A DNA stretch of 33,457 nt, from NCBI RefSeq assembly GCF_029813835.1, contig NZ_JARVKV010000071.1:1-33457 (forward strand). The letters run 5' to 3'. This document shows, piece by piece, positions 1 through 6,615 of this stretch (positions are counted from its first letter, which is position 1; every line of letters starts with the position of its first letter). The stretch is from Streptomyces sp. DH37. Lineage in GTDB: Bacteria; Actinomycetota; Actinomycetes; Streptomycetales; Streptomycetaceae. Below the pieces are notes generated by a model. That model was not told the origin of the DNA. It worked only from the letters and a program-made list of their open reading frames with translations, and did no database searches. A program made the position numbers and the translations under genes.

Positions 1-11
1 GCGCCACCGGG

Positions 12-48
12 GACGGGCCGGTCGCACGGGTCGTCGTGCAGGCCCGTC
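12..48 (-). terminator. Hairpin terminator after the CE15 esterase gene
   Basis: Perfect 8-bp arms (GACGGGCC at 12-19, GGCCCGTC at 41-48) with an inner GCAC/GTGC pairing. The hairpin begins 12 bases after the stop codon of the minus-strand esterase gene. No T-tract follows, as is common for GC-rich actinobacterial terminators. Confidence 0.55.
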
Positions 49-60
49 GTGCGGGGCGGG

Positions 61-1743
61 CTAGGAGGCGGTGCAGCCGACCACGCGGGGCAGGTTCCAG
101 TTGCCGTTGGCCATCACGGTGAAGCCGAAGCCGGTGGAGGCTCCCGCCGCCAGCGTGCCGTTGCCGCTGGGCCGCACCGTCATGCTGCTGCCGCTGGTGG
201 AGAACGAGGCGTTCCAGGAGTTCTGGATCGACTGCCCTCCGTTGAGCTGGATGTTCACCGTCCAGTTGCTGATGGCCGTGGAACCGGCCCGGACGGTGGT
301 CTGGACGTTGAAGCGGTCGCCCCAGCGCTGCGACTCCTGGAGGGTGGCCGTACAGGTGGGGCTTCCGGTGCCGCCGTTGCCGCCGCCCGTGGTCGTGCCC
401 GTGGTGGTGCCGCCGCTGTCGGTGCCGGCGGTGGTGCCGGTGGTGGTGCCGGTGGTCGTGCCGGCGGTGGTGCCGCCGTCGGTGAGGGTCGGGGTCTGCC
501 AGCTCCGCCACTGGGAGAGGCTGGCGGACTTCTTCGCGGAGATCCGGAAGGTGCCCGGGGCGCTGCCGCTGTTCAGCAGGAACCTCTGGATGCTCTGCCG
601 CATCGGGGTCTGCCACTCGGACCGCGTGGCGCAGTGGTCACCGCTCTGGACGTCGGACCAGTAGGTGATGTTCTGCTGCGCGCCGAGGGCCTTGTAGACC
701 TCCGCGCCGCCCAGCGCCGCCACGGCTCCGGACTGGGCGCCCAGCCAGTCGATGTGCGGGTTGTCCATGATCAGCAGCCCGCGCGGCGCGATCATGCCGA
801 TCACCTCGTGGGTGTCCACCGGCAGCGAGTTGGGGTTGCCGGTGTAGGAGCCGAACGCGTCCCCCAGCCACGGCTGCTCCGAGTAGGCGCTGCTCAGGGG
901 CTGGGCGCCGCTCTCCCGGGCGATCGAGCGCATCGCGCCCACCCCGCCGCTGCCGGACTCGACCGGCATGGTCAGCGCGATGCGCTGGTCGAACGCGCCG
1001 GCCACGAAGGCGCCCTTGCCGTAGCGCGAGCAGCCGGTCACGCCGGTGGCGTCCGCCCGCAGCACGTTGCCGCCGGAGGACTCGATGACGTCGATGATGC
1101 GGCTGACGCCCCAGGCCCAGGCGTTCAGCAGGCCGGTGCCGCTCTGGGCGCCGTAGATGCTGTAGAACGCGCCCGACTTGTTGTTCCGCCCCGTGCCCTC
1201 CTGCCCGACGGCGAGGGGGTCGTAACTGATGACGGCGGCACCGGAGTTGCGGATGGTGGCGGTGTCCGCTCCGAACCCGCCGTAGACGATCACGGCCGGG
1301 AACGGGCCGGAGCCGCTGGGCAGTTGCACGTTCGCCGAGAAACCGGCGCTGCGCCCCTGGTGGCTGACGTTGACGGTGATCCGGGAGGACGAGACCGTGC
1401 CGGTGACGCTCTCGGGCTTGGCGGGCTTCTGACCGTAGACGGTCCGCTCGGCCAGCTCCCTGATCTCCGCCCGCCGGCACCGCCAGTCGGCCTTGGACGT
1501 GACCCGCGTGCCGTTCATCTTCGTGAACGGGTCGGGGAGCATCGAGGTGTTGGTGGAGCCGCCCTGCCCCACCTGGCAGTCGGCACCCTCGTCCTCGACG
1601 GGCGAAGAGGCCGGCACGGTGGCGGCCTTGAGGGCGCCGGCGGTGTCCGCCTGCGCACCGCCGAGGGTGGTGACGGTCAGGCCGGCGACGGCCGCGAAGG
1701 CCGCCGCCGCCCATGTCCAGGGCCGATGTCTGCGGGAGCGCAT
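61..1743 (-). CDS. Secreted glucuronoyl esterase (CE15) with CBM2 cellulose-binding module
   Basis: 560 residues. CE15 enzymes cleave the ester between 4-O-methyl-glucuronic acid on xylan and lignin alcohols. An N-terminal signal peptide (about 1-32, ending AQA) marks export. The catalytic domain spans about 50-400 and has the family motif GCSRYGKG with nucleophile Ser239. Glu262 (in MPVESG) and His370 (in GDHCA) complete a plausible triad; the Ser-Glu spacing of 23 suits bacterial CE15. A Thr/Gly linker of TTGTT-like repeats (about 420-455) leads to a C-terminal CBM2 of about 100 residues with two flanking Cys and conserved Trp. The gene is monocistronic. A CebR-like operator about 180 bases upstream suggests induction by cello-oligosaccharides. 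The family is clear; the natural substrate is inferred. Confidence 0.9.
   Translation of the reverse strand: MRSRRHRPWTWAAAAFAAVAGLTVTTLGGAQADTAGALKAATVPASSPVEDEGADCQVGQGGSTNTSMLPDPFTKMNGTRVTSKADWRCRRAEIRELAERTVYGQKPAKPESVTGTVSSSRITVNVSHQGRSAGFSANVQLPSGSGPFPAVIVYGGFGADTATIRNSGAAVISYDPLAVGQEGTGRNNKSGAFYSIYGAQSGTGLLNAWAWGVSRIIDVIESSGGNVLRADATGVTGCSRYGKGAFVAGAFDQRIALTMPVESGSGGVGAMRSIARESGAQPLSSAYSEQPWLGDAFGSYTGNPNSLPVDTHEVIGMIAPRGLLIMDNPHIDWLGAQSGAVAALGGAEVYKALGAQQNITYWSDVQSGDHCATRSEWQTPMRQSIQRFLLNSGSAPGTFRISAKKSASLSQWRSWQTPTLTDGGTTAGTTTGTTTGTTAGTDSGGTTTGTTTGGGNGGTGSPTCTATLQESQRWGDRFNVQTTVRAGSTAISNWTVNIQLNGGQSIQNSWNASFSTSGSSMTVRPSGNGTLAAGASTGFGFTVMANGNWNLPRVVGCTAS
371..480 (-). repeat. Thr/Gly linker-encoding tandem repeat
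   Basis: Imperfect GGTGGTGCC-type short repeats, read on the minus strand as TTGTT/TTAGT units. They form the flexible linker between the CE15 catalytic domain and the CBM2. Such arrays are prone to length change between strains. Confidence 0.7.
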
Positions 1744-1924
1744 GTGGGGGACCTCCAGGGTGAAGGCGCGCGGCCGTTGACGGTGCCCCTGCCGGGCGGC
1801 GGGAAGCCATCCGCTCGCCGGTGCGTGCCGGTTCGTGGGGGGTGCGCCGGTCCGGTCGGTGAAGGCGCCGACGCGAGCGCGACGGTGGGGGTGGTGCGCG
1901 GATCGCGGGGTGCCGGACCGGGAC

Positions 1925-1938
1925 CGGGAGCGCTCCCA
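1925..1938 (-). promoter_or_regulatory. CebR-like LacI-family operator of the CE15 gene
   Basis: On the minus strand this reads TGGGAGCGCTCCCG, one base from the palindrome TGGGAGCGCTCCCA known for the cellobiose/cellotriose-responsive repressor CebR of Streptomyces. GGGAGCGCTCCC at 1926-1937 is a perfect 12-bp palindrome. It lies directly downstream of the predicted -10 and would cover the transcription start. This predicts repression relieved by cello-oligosaccharides. Confidence 0.75.
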
Positions 1939-1967
1939 GGCTAAGAACGGGGTTCCGTGCCTGACAA
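1938..1967 (-). promoter_or_regulatory. Predicted promoter of the CE15 gene
   Basis: Minus strand: -35-like TTGTCA (1967-1962), an 18-base spacer, then -10-like TAGCCT (1943-1938). The start would fall near 1931, inside the operator, giving a leader of about 190 bases. The assignment is by eye. Confidence 0.4.
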
Positions 1968-2328
1968 CATGTGGAACAGGGGCCGTTCAGGTTGACCCTT
2001 TTCGGGCCCTTACCGGGAGTCTTGGAGCCCGCCATATCCGGTCGGAGCAGGGGAAATCGGCTCCGCAGGTCACGGTTCGCGCCGCCTTCCGATAGGAATT
2101 TCCAGCCGTATTCCGGTACGCGGCCGTATTTCTTCCGGAACGCGCTTCGAGTGCGCACCGGCCGCCGCGGAACCCGGCCGGGACGGGAGGCGGTCCGCCC
2201 CGCCGGGCGGCGGCGCCGGACCCGTCCGGCGGTCGGCGGCATCGCGGTCGGCGCGCCCGTCCCCACCGCTCCGCGAGCCGGTGAGTCCGGCCGGGGCCGT
2301 TCCGGGGGCCGTGGGGGAGGATGCGAGG
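1968..2328. other. Intergenic region upstream of the rsbQ-like gene
   Basis: This stretch separates the CE15 promoter from the stress cassette. It contains a locally AT-richer patch near 2088-2145 with a short direct repeat (GCCGTATT near 2107 and 2125). No gene, RNA or convincing operator is visible. The promoter of the stress cassette must lie here but could not be placed with confidence. Confidence 0.4.
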
Positions 2329-3141
2329 ATGGCGGGCATGGACATCCTGCGCAGGAACAACGTCACCGTCACCGGCAACCCGAGCGGGCCCGCGGTCGTG
2401 CTGGCCCACGGGTTCGGTTGCGACCAGAACATGTGGCGCCTGACGGTTCCAGCGCTGGCGGACGCCTACCGGGTGGTGCTGTTCGACTACGTCGGTTCCG
2501 GCCGCTCCGACCTGTCGGCCTTCCGGGAGGAGCGCTACGCCGTCCTGGACGGCTACGCCCAGGACGTGGTGGAGGTGTGCGAGGCGCTCGACCTGCGCGA
2601 GGCGGTGTTCGTCGGGCACTCGGTCAGCGCCATGGTCGGTGTGCTGGCCGCCCGGCAGGCCCCCGGCAGAGTCGGAGCCCTGGTGATGGTCGCCCCCTCC
2701 CCGTGCTACATCGACGACGACGGGTACCGCGGCGGATTCAGCGCCCAGGACATCGACGAGCTGCTGGCCTCCCTGGAGGCGAACTACCTGGGGTGGTCGG
2801 CCGCCATGGCCCCGGTCATCATGGGCAACCCGGAGCGGCCCGAGCTCGGCGAGGAGCTGACCAACAGCTTCTGCGCCACCGAGCCCGACATCGCCCGCGT
2901 CTTCGCCCGCACCACCTTCCTGTCCGACTCCCGCGGCGACCTGAAGACGGTCGACGTGCCGACGCTGATCCTCGAGTGCGCCCAGGACGTCATCGCCCCG
3001 CGCGAGGTCGGCGCCTTCGTCCACGCGCAGATCCCCGGCTCGACGCTGGTCACGCTGGACGCCACGGGGCACTGCCCGCAGCTGTCCGCGCCCGAAGCCA
3101 CCAACCGGGCGATCACCGACTTCCTGGCCGAGCTGCGATGA
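2329..3141 (+). CDS. rsbQ: RsbQ-type alpha/beta hydrolase
   Basis: 270 residues. RsbQ of Bacillus subtilis is an alpha/beta hydrolase needed for the phosphatase RsbP to signal energy stress to sigma-B; plant D14/KAI2 hormone receptors share the fold. Stretches match RsbQ closely: GFGCDQNMW at the oxyanion hole, LFDYVGSGRSDL, DGYAQDVVEVCEALDL and FVGHSVSA. The triad is Ser98, Asp220 (CAQDVIAP) and His248 (GHCPQ), almost the same numbering as in RsbQ. ATG 2329 is chosen because GGGGGAGG lies 8 bases upstream; ATG 2338 would match RsbQ length equally well, and GTG 2281 adds an unrelated N-terminus. The stop overlaps the next start (ATGA), so the two genes are translationally coupled. Confidence 0.9.
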   Translation: MAGMDILRRNNVTVTGNPSGPAVVLAHGFGCDQNMWRLTVPALADAYRVVLFDYVGSGRSDLSAFREERYAVLDGYAQDVVEVCEALDLREAVFVGHSVSAMVGVLAARQAPGRVGALVMVAPSPCYIDDDGYRGGFSAQDIDELLASLEANYLGWSAAMAPVIMGNPERPELGEELTNSFCATEPDIARVFARTTFLSDSRGDLKTVDVPTLILECAQDVIAPREVGAFVHAQIPGSTLVTLDATGHCPQLSAPEATNRAITDFLAELR

Positions 3142-4433
3142 TGTGCCGCATCGGGCAGGAGCCCGACCCGTACGGAACGGGAAGCGAGGAGGCCGACGGC
3201 GTGCCGTTCGCCGCCCTGCTGGAGGACAGCGCCGAAGAGCTGTACGAAGCCGCCCCGTGCGGGTACCTGTCCACGCTGCTGGACGGCACCATCGCGAAGA
3301 TCAACACCACGCTCCTGGGCTGGCTCGGCCTGGACCGGGACGTGGTGGTGGGACGGATGCGGTTCGCCGACCTGCTCACCGTCGGCGGCAAGCTCTACCA
3401 CGAGACGCACTTCGCCCCGCTGCTGCGCATGCAGGGGGAGATCAGCGGCATCGCCCTGGAGCTCAGAAGCGCGAACGGCGCACGGATACCGGTTCTTGTC
3501 TCCTCCGTCCTCAAGTTCGGCTGCGAGGGCGAGCCGCTGCTGGTCCGCACCACCGTCTTCGACGCCCGCGACCGCCGCTCCTACGAGGAGGAGCTCCTGC
3601 GGCGCAAGCAGGAGGCGGACGCGGCGCGCGAACAGGCGGAGGCCGACCGGGCCCGACTCCAGGAGGCCCTCGCCATACTCCAGCAGAGCCTGCTGCCCGA
3701 CACGCTTCCCGACGTCCCCGGGCTGGAAGCGGCCGCATACTACCACACCGCCTCCCCCGACCGGCTCGGCGGCGACTTCTACGACCTGTTCGCCGTCGAC
3801 GGCAAACGCTGGGCGTTCTTCCTGGGGGACGTGTGCGGCAAAGGCCCTCAGGCCGCCGCCCTGACGTCGCTGACCCGCTACACCCTGCGCGCCGCGGCCC
3901 TGCACGACCCCGACCCCGTCGCCGCCCTGGCCACCCTGAACACCGTGCTCCACGAGCGCTACACCGGCGGCGACCCGCGCTACTGCACCGCCATATTCGG
4001 CATCCTCGAACCCGACCTCGACAGCGGCCACGTCACCGTACGGCTCGCCTCCGGCGGTCATCCGCCCGCGCTGGTCCTGCGGGCCGAGGGCGGCTGCGAC
4101 TTCCTGCCCACCCCGGGCGGACTCCTCGTCGGCATCCTGCCCGCCCCCCGCTTCACCGCCGTCACCACCACGCTCGCCCCGGGTGACACCCTCCTGCTCT
4201 ACACCGACGGCCTCACCGAGGCACGTGTCGGCCCCGACGGGGCCCTGTACGGGGACGCCGCCCTGCGCGCCTTCACGGCCGGCCACGCCGGGACGCCCCC
4301 GCACGCCGTCGTGCAGGCGCTGTCCGGGCTCCTGGAAGACTTCGGCGACGGCCTGGACGACGACACCGCCCTGCTGGCCCTCGGAGTCCCCGCCGCCACC
4401 CACCCGACCCCCGGCCCTGCGACGAACACCTGA
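3138..4433 (+). CDS. rsbP: PAS-PP2C phosphatase, RsbP-like
   Basis: 431 residues, close to B. subtilis RsbP (about 400). A PAS domain (about 30-145, starting near YEAAPCGYLSTLLDG) is followed by a helical coiled-coil linker rich in Glu, Arg and Ala (about 150-195). The C-terminal PP2C/SpoIIE-type phosphatase domain (about 200-415) shows metal-binding Asp in GGDFYDLF, GDVCGKG and GLDDDTALL. By family it should dephosphorylate a STAS antagonist, and the neighbouring STAS protein is the obvious substrate. The start overlaps the rsbQ stop; the next ATG (3141) is also possible. The RsbQ partner suggests that the hydrolase supplies or converts a small ligand sensed by the PAS domain. No anti-sigma kinase or sigma gene lies beside it. 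Confidence 0.9.
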   Translation: MMCRIGQEPDPYGTGSEEADGVPFAALLEDSAEELYEAAPCGYLSTLLDGTIAKINTTLLGWLGLDRDVVVGRMRFADLLTVGGKLYHETHFAPLLRMQGEISGIALELRSANGARIPVLVSSVLKFGCEGEPLLVRTTVFDARDRRSYEEELLRRKQEADAAREQAEADRARLQEALAILQQSLLPDTLPDVPGLEAAAYYHTASPDRLGGDFYDLFAVDGKRWAFFLGDVCGKGPQAAALTSLTRYTLRAAALHDPDPVAALATLNTVLHERYTGGDPRYCTAIFGILEPDLDSGHVTVRLASGGHPPALVLRAEGGCDFLPTPGGLLVGILPAPRFTAVTTTLAPGDTLLLYTDGLTEARVGPDGALYGDAALRAFTAGHAGTPPHAVVQALSGLLEDFGDGLDDDTALLALGVPAATHPTPGPATNT

Positions 4434-4434
4434 T

Positions 4435-4773
4435 ATGAGCCCGTTGAAGATCACCGTCCGAGACGCCGCGACCGGTCCCGTGCTGGAGGTCGTCGGCGAG
4501 CTGGACTACGCCAGTGCCGACGAACTGCGCACCGCCGCCGCCGGCCTCGTCCTGAGACCCGGCCAACGCCTGGTCATCGACCTCGGGGGCATGGAGTTCT
4601 GCGACTCCAGCGGCATCACCGCTCTCCTGGCCGCCCGCAACCACGCCATGGCGGCCCGAGCCGACACGGTCCTGGCCGCCGTGCCCGCCAACACCTCGCG
4701 GGTCCTCCGGATCGTCGGTCTCGACCAGGTCTTCCCCCTGTACCCCGACACCGCCGCCGCCACGGGCGCCTGA
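4435..4773 (+). CDS. STAS-domain anti-sigma factor antagonist (RsbV-like)
   Basis: 112 residues, a single STAS domain. The motif FCDSSGI carries Ser58/Ser59, the position phosphorylated by RsbW-type kinases and dephosphorylated by PP2C enzymes. The start follows the rsbP stop after one base, so all three genes form one coupled operon. It should act in the cytoplasm: when unphosphorylated it would bind an anti-sigma factor and free a sigma-B-type sigma. The matching anti-sigma is not in the window. The family call is firm; the partner is unknown. Confidence 0.88.
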   Translation: MSPLKITVRDAATGPVLEVVGELDYASADELRTAAAGLVLRPGQRLVIDLGGMEFCDSSGITALLAARNHAMAARADTVLAAVPANTSRVLRIVGLDQVFPLYPDTAAATGA

Positions 4774-4780
4774 CCGGCAG

Positions 4781-4806
4781 CGGCGCCGGAGCCCGTGGCG
4801 GCGCCG
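4781..4806 (+). terminator. Hairpin terminator after the stress cassette
   Basis: Two copies of the self-complementary octamer CGGCGCCG (4781-4788 and 4799-4806) flank a 10-base loop. The hairpin begins 8 bases after the stop of the STAS gene. There is no T-tract. Confidence 0.5.
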
Positions 4807-4937
4807 GAGCAGGGGCGGCCCTTCCCGCCCCGGTGGGGCACGACCGCCGCCCGGCCCGGTGGCCACCCGGTCCCCGCCGCCGGCGTCCGGCGCGAAGGGC
4901 GCCGCCGGAACCGCGGTCGCATGCCCGCCGAGCGCCC

Positions 4938-4982
4938 GTGAGCCCCGGGAACGCTGTGAGCCCCGGGAACGCCGGGAACGCC
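4938..4982. repeat. 18-bp tandem repeat, 2.5 copies
   Basis: Units GTGAGCCCCGGGAACGCY at 4938-4955 and 4956-4973, then a partial copy (CGGGAACGCC). The CCCGGG cores can pair with each other, so the array could act as a weak terminator for the marR gene, whose stop is only a few bases away. Confidence 0.6.
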
Positions 4983-4986
4983 GGAC

Positions 4987-5433
4987 TCACTCATCCAGGG
5001 CCTCGGCCATCCGGTCCAGGTCGGAGAGGAACGTGGCGAGGCGTTCGGCCGGGACGGCCTCGGTCATCCGCCGGTCGATGGCGTAGACGGCGGCGCGGGC
5101 CGCGGTGAGGCGGCGCAGGCCCTCGTCCGTGAGGTGGGTGGGCAGCGCCCGGCCGTGGTCGGTGGTGGGCGCGCGGGTGACGAGGCCGGCCTCCTCCAGG
5201 CCGCGCAGGACCACGTTCATGGACTGCCGGGTGACGAAGGCGCCGCGGGCGAGCTCGGCGTTCGACAGACCGGGCTGCTGGTCGAGGAGTTCCAGGCACG
5301 CGTACTGCGGCACGGTCAGTCCCCGCTCACGCAGCGCCCTGTCCATGGCGCCGCGCAGGGCGGCGGCCGCGCGTTTGAGGCGGTAACCGAGTCGCCGGGT
5401 CACGTCGTCGGGCCGGAGCGCATCGTCTCTCAT
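4987..5433 (-). CDS. MarR-family transcriptional regulator
   Basis: 148 residues. It has a winged-helix core with the MarR layout: RERGLTVPQYACLELL, then QQPGLSNAELARGAFVTRQSMNVVLRG as the helix-turn-helix in two parts, and the wing GLVTRAPTTDHGRALPTHLT. ATG 5433 is used, inside operator 1, so autorepression is likely. It is divergent from the VOC protein gene, a common pairing in which MarR controls a small detoxification enzyme and responds to a phenolic or oxidant ligand. The ligand cannot be told from sequence. Confidence 0.88.
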   Translation of the reverse strand: MRDDALRPDDVTRRLGYRLKRAAAALRGAMDRALRERGLTVPQYACLELLDQQPGLSNAELARGAFVTRQSMNVVLRGLEEAGLVTRAPTTDHGRALPTHLTDEGLRRLTAARAAVYAIDRRMTEAVPAERLATFLSDLDRMAEALDE

Positions 5434-5448
5434 GTCAGGAGTTTGACA
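5433..5448. promoter_or_regulatory. MarR operator 1
   Basis: TGTCAGGAGTTTGACA, an inverted repeat with arms TGTCAG/TTGACA (5 of 6 pairs). It overlaps the marR start codon, and its right arm is the predicted -35 of the VOC gene. Confidence 0.65.
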
Positions 5449-5472
5449 CAAGGAGACGGCGAAGCCTACCGT
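5443..5472 (+). promoter_or_regulatory. Predicted promoter of the VOC gene
   Basis: Consensus -35 TTGACA (5443-5448), an 18-base spacer and -10-like TACCGT (5467-5472). The start would fall near 5479, in operator 2. Bound repressor would block the -35 and the start at once. Confidence 0.55.
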
Positions 5473-5478
5473 CGTCGA

Positions 5479-5494
5479 TGTCAGAGTCCTGACA
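5479..5494. promoter_or_regulatory. MarR operator 2
   Basis: TGTCAGAGTCCTGACA, perfect 6-bp arms (TGTCAG/CTGACA) around 4 bases. It shares both half-sites with operator 1, with centres 46 bases apart. The two sites define a TGTCAG-N4-CTGACA motif for the adjacent MarR protein. Confidence 0.7.
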
Positions 5495-5518
5495 CTCTCG
5501 TCATCCCAGGAGCCTCCC

Positions 5519-5896
5519 GTGACCACCTCCGTTGCCGTCGCCGGCCCCGACTTCATCGCCCTGCAGGTGCGTGACGTCGAAGCGGCGGCCGTCTTCTTCG
5601 AGACGCGGCTCGGCCTGAACCGGGCACCCGCCTCCCCGCCCGGAGCCGTCGTCTTCACCACCGAGCCGATCGCGTTCGCCGTACGCGAGCCCCTGCCCGG
5701 TGTCGACCTCGACAGCGCCGGACAACCCGGCCTCGGGGTCGCCCTGTGGTTCAGGGCCGACGATGCCCAGGCTCTCCACGACCGCCTCCGAGCCGCCGGA
5801 ACCACCATCGTCAAGGCGCCCGAAGACGGCCCGTTCGGCCGGATGTTCACCTTCCTCGGCCCCGAGGGGTACACGCTCACCGTCCACGGGAGCTGA
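5519..5896 (+). CDS. VOC-superfamily protein (glyoxalase/bleomycin-resistance fold)
   Basis: 125 residues, a single VOC unit made of two beta-alpha-beta modules (FIALQVRDVEAAAVFFETRLGL near the start; GPEGYTLTVHG at the end). GTG 5519 follows AGGAG at 5508-5512 with a 6-base gap. Members are metal-dependent lyases, dioxygenases or antibiotic-binding proteins, and the sequence alone does not decide which. Its MarR-controlled promoter suggests a response to a toxic small molecule. Confidence 0.85.
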   Translation: MTTSVAVAGPDFIALQVRDVEAAAVFFETRLGLNRAPASPPGAVVFTTEPIAFAVREPLPGVDLDSAGQPGLGVALWFRADDAQALHDRLRAAGTTIVKAPEDGPFGRMFTFLGPEGYTLTVHGS

Positions 5897-6064
5897 CCGC
5901 GCACACCGTCTCCCGCGGCGGCCGGCCGGACACGGGGGCGAGGCACCGGCCCGCGCACCGGCGGGAGGCGGTGCCCGGCGGCCGGACCCGTTCGCCGCCC
6001 ACCCCGCGACGTGCCGACGGCGGAGGCCGCACGGGGGCGGGCGCGTGCGCGAGCCGAAGGGAGC

Positions 6065-6091
6065 GGAACGCCGCGGGCCCCGCCCCGTTCC
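6065..6091 (-). terminator. Possible hairpin terminator after the DUF1330 gene
   Basis: Arms GGAACG (6065-6070) and CGTTCC (6086-6091) with an inner GC-rich pairing. It lies 5 bases beyond the stop of the minus-strand DUF1330 gene. Confidence 0.35.
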
Positions 6092-6096
6092 GGGGG

Positions 6097-6444
6097 CTAC
6101 CCGGCGGGCAGGGTCTCCCGCATCGCCTGTGCGGTGGCGGTCGGGTCGTAGCCCTCGGGGACGCCCTCGACCAGGATGATGTCGCCCTCGATGTGCCGTG
6201 AGCGCAGCGGCGCGATCTCCCGGTAGGCGGGGGAGTCCCACCAGGCCCGCGCCTCGGCGATCCCGGGGAAGCCGATCACCACGACGTGCCCGGGCCAACT
6301 GCCCTCCTTCACCTCGTGCTGCGTGGCGTGCACGAGGAAGCGGCCGCCGTACGGCTCGAAGGTGGCGGGGATGCGCTCGATGTACTCGGCGATCTCCGGG
6401 TGCGGGGCGGCTTCCCGCAGATGGGCTATGGCGTAGGCGCGCAT
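6097..6444 (-). CDS. DUF1330 family protein
   Basis: 115 residues. It is a dimeric alpha-beta barrel (ferredoxin-like) protein of the DUF1330 type, with the typical RFLVHATQHEVKEG, VVIGFPGIAEARAWWDSPAY and plain hydrophilic tail. ATG 6444 follows GGAAGAGG on the minus strand with an 8-base gap. It stands alone with its own likely terminator. No catalytic role is established for the family, and none can be inferred from the context. Confidence 0.82.
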   Translation of the reverse strand: MRAYAIAHLREAAPHPEIAEYIERIPATFEPYGGRFLVHATQHEVKEGSWPGHVVVIGFPGIAEARAWWDSPAYREIAPLRSRHIEGDIILVEGVPEGYDPTATAQAMRETLPAG

Positions 6445-6570
6445 GGCGTCGTCCTCTTCCGGTCGGTCGGGCTCCGTACGCGGATGATCGTGGCATCCGG
6501 ACGCGCCGGGGTCGATGACCTGACGGGTAAGCGGCCGGGGGGCCACGTCCTGCCCAGGTCCGGCCGGGCC

Positions 6571-6601
6571 GGGGTCCGGGAGCGAGCGCTCGCCGGGCCC
6601 C
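6571..6601 (-). terminator. Hairpin terminator after the sialidase gene
   Basis: Arms GGGGTCCGG (6571-6579) and CCGGGCCCC (6593-6601) pair with one G-T wobble. The inner GAGCGAGCGCTCG can extend the stem. The hairpin lies 14 bases past the stop of the sialidase gene. Confidence 0.55.
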
Positions 6602-6615
6602 GCGGCGCGGGGGCG

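Noticed and set aside
49..1944. Long plus-strand frame opposite the CE15 gene
   Set aside because: Low-complexity Gly/Ala/Arg translation with no motif. The minus strand encodes an intact secreted enzyme.
2281..2328. GTG start 16 codons upstream for rsbQ
   Set aside because: The extra residues have no match to RsbQ, and the better ribosome site is just before ATG 2329.
1971..3137. Upstream extension of the RsbP frame
   Set aside because: It overlaps the rsbQ gene in another frame and is Arg/Gly-rich without homology. The ATGA overlap at 3138 is the natural start.
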